Shown: one piece after another, positions 5,131 through 5,659 of the stretch
How positions within the stretch are numbered: the first letter of the stretch is position 1
Layout of the letters: each line of letters begins with the position of its first letter
Source of the DNA: CAZFYZ01 sp964523735
Lineage (GTDB): Bacteria > Armatimonadota > UBA5829
Assembly: GCA_964523735.1 (NCBI GenBank)
Contig: CAZFYZ010000184.1
Span: 1 to 5,659, forward strand
Length of the DNA: 5,659 nt
Reading direction: 5' to 3'
Translations under genes and position numbers: made by a program
The notes under the pieces: model-generated
Told to the model about the DNA's origin: nothing
The model's input: the letters and a program-made list of their open reading frames with translations, nothing else
Database searches by the model: none

Positions 5131-5659
5131 TTGTGCTGAAGGTCGATGCCAACTCGCCGGACCCCGCCGCGATTCGCCAGGCGGCGGACGCCATTCTGCG
5201 GGGCGAACTCGTTATCTTCCCGACGGAGACCGTGTATGGCTTGGCGGCCAATGCCCTGGATGATGCGGCAGTCCTGCGGGTCTTTGAGGCAAAGGGCCGG
5301 CAGCCCGACCACCCGCTGCCAGTCCAGATTGCAGGCGTTGATCAGCTCGTACAGGTCGCGTCCGGTGTGCCGGATAGTGCCAAGATCCTGGCGTCTCGGT
5401 TCTGGCCCGGACCACTGACTCTGGTCATGCCGAAAAGCGATGGTATTCCAGCCGTAGTCTCCGGTGGGGCCGACACGATAGGTGTCCGAGTGCCCAACCA
5501 TCCGGTTGCTCTGGCGTTGTTGAGAGAGTTGAACCAGCCAATCGTCGCAACCAGCGCCAACCGCTCTGGCAGCAGTTCGCCAACCGATGCACACGAAGCC
5601 GCTCGGGATTTCGGAGCTCACGTGGCCGTCGTGTTGGACGGTGGGCGCTGTCGTTTCTG
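5127..5659 (+). CDS. tsaC: Threonylcarbamoyl-AMP synthase (TsaC/Sua5), 5' part
   Basis: The gene runs off the window; 177 residues are visible. It is a YrdC-domain protein that makes threonylcarbamoyl-AMP from threonine, bicarbonate and ATP, the first step of the t6A modification at position 37 of ANN-decoding tRNAs. It acts in the cytoplasm. Visible motifs are FPTETVYGLAANA (31-43), the Lys-Gly-Arg with downstream HPLPVQIAG (56-70), RFWPGPLTLVM (91-101), DTIGVRVPNHP (116-126), PIVATSANRSG (138-148) and LDGG (170-173). Its ATG shares bases with the upstream TGA in an ATGA overlap, and no strong SD precedes it, so translation is probably coupled to nfo-prmC. PrmC followed by TsaC/Sua5 is a common bacterial order. 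Whether this is a short TsaC of about 190-210 residues or a longer Sua5 with an extra C-terminal domain cannot be decided, because the 3' end is missing. Confidence 0.95.
   Translation, partial: MIVLKVDANSPDPAAIRQAADAILRGELVIFPTETVYGLAANALDDAAVLRVFEAKGRQPDHPLPVQIAGVDQLVQVASGVPDSAKILASRFWPGPLTLVMPKSDGIPAVVSGGADTIGVRVPNHPVALALLRELNQPIVATSANRSGSSSPTDAHEAARDFGAHVAVVLDGGRCRF

Overview
The window is a GC-rich bacterial chromosomal segment with dense, mostly plus-strand genes. It holds six protein genes, two of them cut by the window edges, plus short intergenic regions with G-rich repeats. No rRNA, tRNA, insertion sequence, CRISPR array or phage gene was seen. The organism cannot be named from this stretch. 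An all-beta, outer-membrane-like protein next to a xylose-isomerase-type TIM barrel fits a diderm environmental lineage such as Armatimonadota, but that is a guess. TTG start codons with strong Shine-Dalgarno (SD) sequences are used at least twice.

Layout. Bases 1-1535 (+) are the 3' part of a large, probably outer-membrane beta-barrel-like protein of unknown function. After a 146-base gap comes a sugar phosphate isomerase/epimerase-like TIM barrel, 1682-2473 (+). It converges on a small DsrE/YedF-like protein at 2514-2849 (-), with only 40 bases between them. A divergent intergenic region (2850-2998) carries a good sigma-70-type promoter for a small acidic protein of unknown family, 2999-3340 (+). 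An 89-base gap follows that is filled by two G/C-rich hairpin repeats, and the second of these supplies the ribosome binding site of the next gene.

The most notable gene is 3430-5130 (+). It is one uninterrupted reading frame encoding a complete endonuclease IV (Nfo, all nine metal ligands present) followed directly by a complete release factor glutamine methyltransferase (PrmC). Its stop overlaps by four bases the start of a tsaC/sua5-type threonylcarbamoyl-AMP synthase (5127 to the window end). The prmC-tsaC pairing is a common bacterial arrangement tied to translation: release factor modification plus tRNA t6A synthesis. The fused DNA-repair nuclease in front of it is the unusual part. The acidic-protein gene, nfo-prmC and tsaC could form one transcription unit from the 2921-2949 promoter, with the repeat hairpins lying between the first and second genes.
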